A stretch of 64,000 nt of DNA from NCBI GenBank assembly GCA_023333565.1, contig JAJKFH010000864.1, positions 124,001-188,000 of the forward strand, in the 5' to 3' direction. Position numbers and translations under genes: made by a program. Within the stretch, counting starts at the first letter, position 1, and each line of letters opens with the position of its first letter. Positions 62,801 to 64,000 of the stretch are shown here, in pieces. Source of the DNA: Puffinus mauretanicus. Lineage: Eukaryota; Chordata; Aves; Procellariiformes; Procellariidae. The notes below the pieces were generated by a model, which had not been told where the DNA came from, did not search any database, and saw nothing but the letters and a program-made list of their open reading frames with translations.

Positions 62801-64000
62801 TTAAAATCATATAGTGAGACATAAGTCTTATAAAAGAAACAGGTAAAACGAATTTAAAATACGCAGAATGAACTTAATTTGTGCTTGTTTGAGAACATTT
62901 AGTACTAAGAGATTTTAAAACAGAATGAGTAATATTTACAAGCGGCTTGCTCACTCTCCTCTTAACACTTCCAGCATTTCTGTAATGGAGACAAATTTCT
63001 GAAAAATTGTTAATGTTTTGTAATGAGTTGTATGAGTATAGAGGAAAAAGTGGCTCCTCTATTCACTCGGTCGTAGCATGGAGAGCAGGATGGCCATCTC
63101 TGTGTAGGCTCACGTACCTTACCAAGGCCTTATGGAGAAATCTTGGCCAACACTAGCATTATAGCCAGGCCTGTAGTTCCCCAAATAAGCTCATGCATAC
63201 GTGCCCTGCAATATAGCTCTGAGGAGATGGTCAGGGCTCCCTGCTGTGGAGGAAAATCTTCACACAAACTCAGAGTAATCCAGCCCAGGAAAGCCAGGGT
63301 ACCAGATACTTTTCAGTGATTTAGAGGCACAGGATTCACTGGTAATAGGCAAAGAAGAGACATTCAGTTTTTATTGCTTGATAGGGCTTAACTTGTTTGG
63401 TTTAGCCGAACGTATAGCACAAACCATAATGCCTTACCAGATACGCTGTGTTAAAGCCTGGAGACTTTTGTTGTACTGAAGCGTGAGAGTTCTCAGGAAA
63501 TTAAACTGTGCACCAGACAGAAAATAGAAGAAACCAGAAGTGTCAGCAGTGCACAGGCCAGTGTAATAGCAAAGGAGTGGGTACCTGGGCTGGGCAGCAG
63601 CCATCCTCTGCTCCCATTCCGCAGCTGAGTAAGGGGCAGTCCAGCATCTTCCTGTGCTAAAAGTGCTTTGAATTCTGGACCAAGTTGTACCTGGAAATAG
63701 ATGTGCATGCACAGCACCTACAGAAAGCATGTGGTGCAGGTTCTCTGGCCATCCCTGCTGTAGCCCCTGTCTTGAAGGAGTCCTCAATGGCCACATCAAA
63801 CCGATTCTTGATCTACACGTGGCTCATGAGCAATGGATATGTCACCTCCAGCCTGAATAAATCTCTCCATGTAGAGAGACACATGGAGATACGTAGCTTG
63901 CCCCAAGACCTTGCTCGAATTCTCCCGAAAAAGAGAATGCCCTCCATCCCTGTGCACCCAGCATTGTCTGTCGTGTCTCTGTGGCCTCGGACATTTCTGT

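Larger units (their letters stand above)
44541..64000. other. 5' flanking region without recognised genes
   Basis: About 19.5 kb upstream of MEI4. Mostly AT-rich sequence with the microsatellites, hairpin and old repeat listed separately, and a CpG-enriched patch at about 61540-62250. In human the next gene on this side of MEI4 is HTR1B, a single-exon receptor gene. No such long receptor open frame is present, so it must lie outside. Reading frames of up to 176 codons (48783-49313) and 136 codons (62266-62676) show no family motif. Confidence 0.75.

Noticed and set aside
63434..63799. Minus-strand open frame of 121 codons near the right edge
   Set aside because: The local GC is moderate, but no motif was recognised and there is no sign of the receptor gene HTR1B expected on this side.

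Overview
The window looks like a stretch of bird nuclear genome. It is AT-rich, spliced and mostly non-coding, with several CR1 LINE fragments of avian type, one endogenous-retrovirus LTR, many simple repeats and a single CpG island. No bacterial-style gene organisation, rRNA, tRNA or CRISPR array was seen.

The one gene that can be supported is MEI4, a meiosis-specific factor needed for SPO11-dependent DNA double-strand breaks. It lies on the minus strand and covers roughly the left two thirds of the window. Four coding exons were found by reading splice sites and translations: 43983-44025 (start codon, inside the CpG island), 33708-33956, 18960-19516 and 2668-2799. Their phases join cleanly (43+249+557+132 = 981 nt = 327 codons, no stop). 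The C-terminal part of the protein, about 80-90 residues by recollection of mammalian MEI4, is missing and should lie beyond the left edge. The introns are about 10.0, 14.2 and 16.2 kb. By human synteny (6q14) this would correspond to chicken chromosome 3; that placement is inference.

Layout: 1-2667 is the partial last intron. Positions 2800-18959 are intron 3, with two CR1 pieces, one of which keeps much of a decayed reverse transcriptase. Positions 19517-33707 are intron 2, with three CR1 pieces and an LTR with a duplicated primer-binding-site-like segment. Positions 33957-43982 are intron 1. Positions 43610-44540 are the CpG-island promoter region. Positions 44541-64000 are the 5' flank, with microsatellites, an old CR1/L3-like fragment, a long imperfect-palindrome locus and a small CpG-rich patch near 61.5-62.2 kb, but no recognisable gene.

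No new multi-gene system was found. The most notable points are the bird-specific N-terminal first exon of MEI4, a perfect 11-bp hairpin covering the polypyrimidine tract of the third coding exon, a near-consensus CTCF site just upstream of the start codon, and the unusual LTR structure. All calls come from reading the sequence; no search was run.
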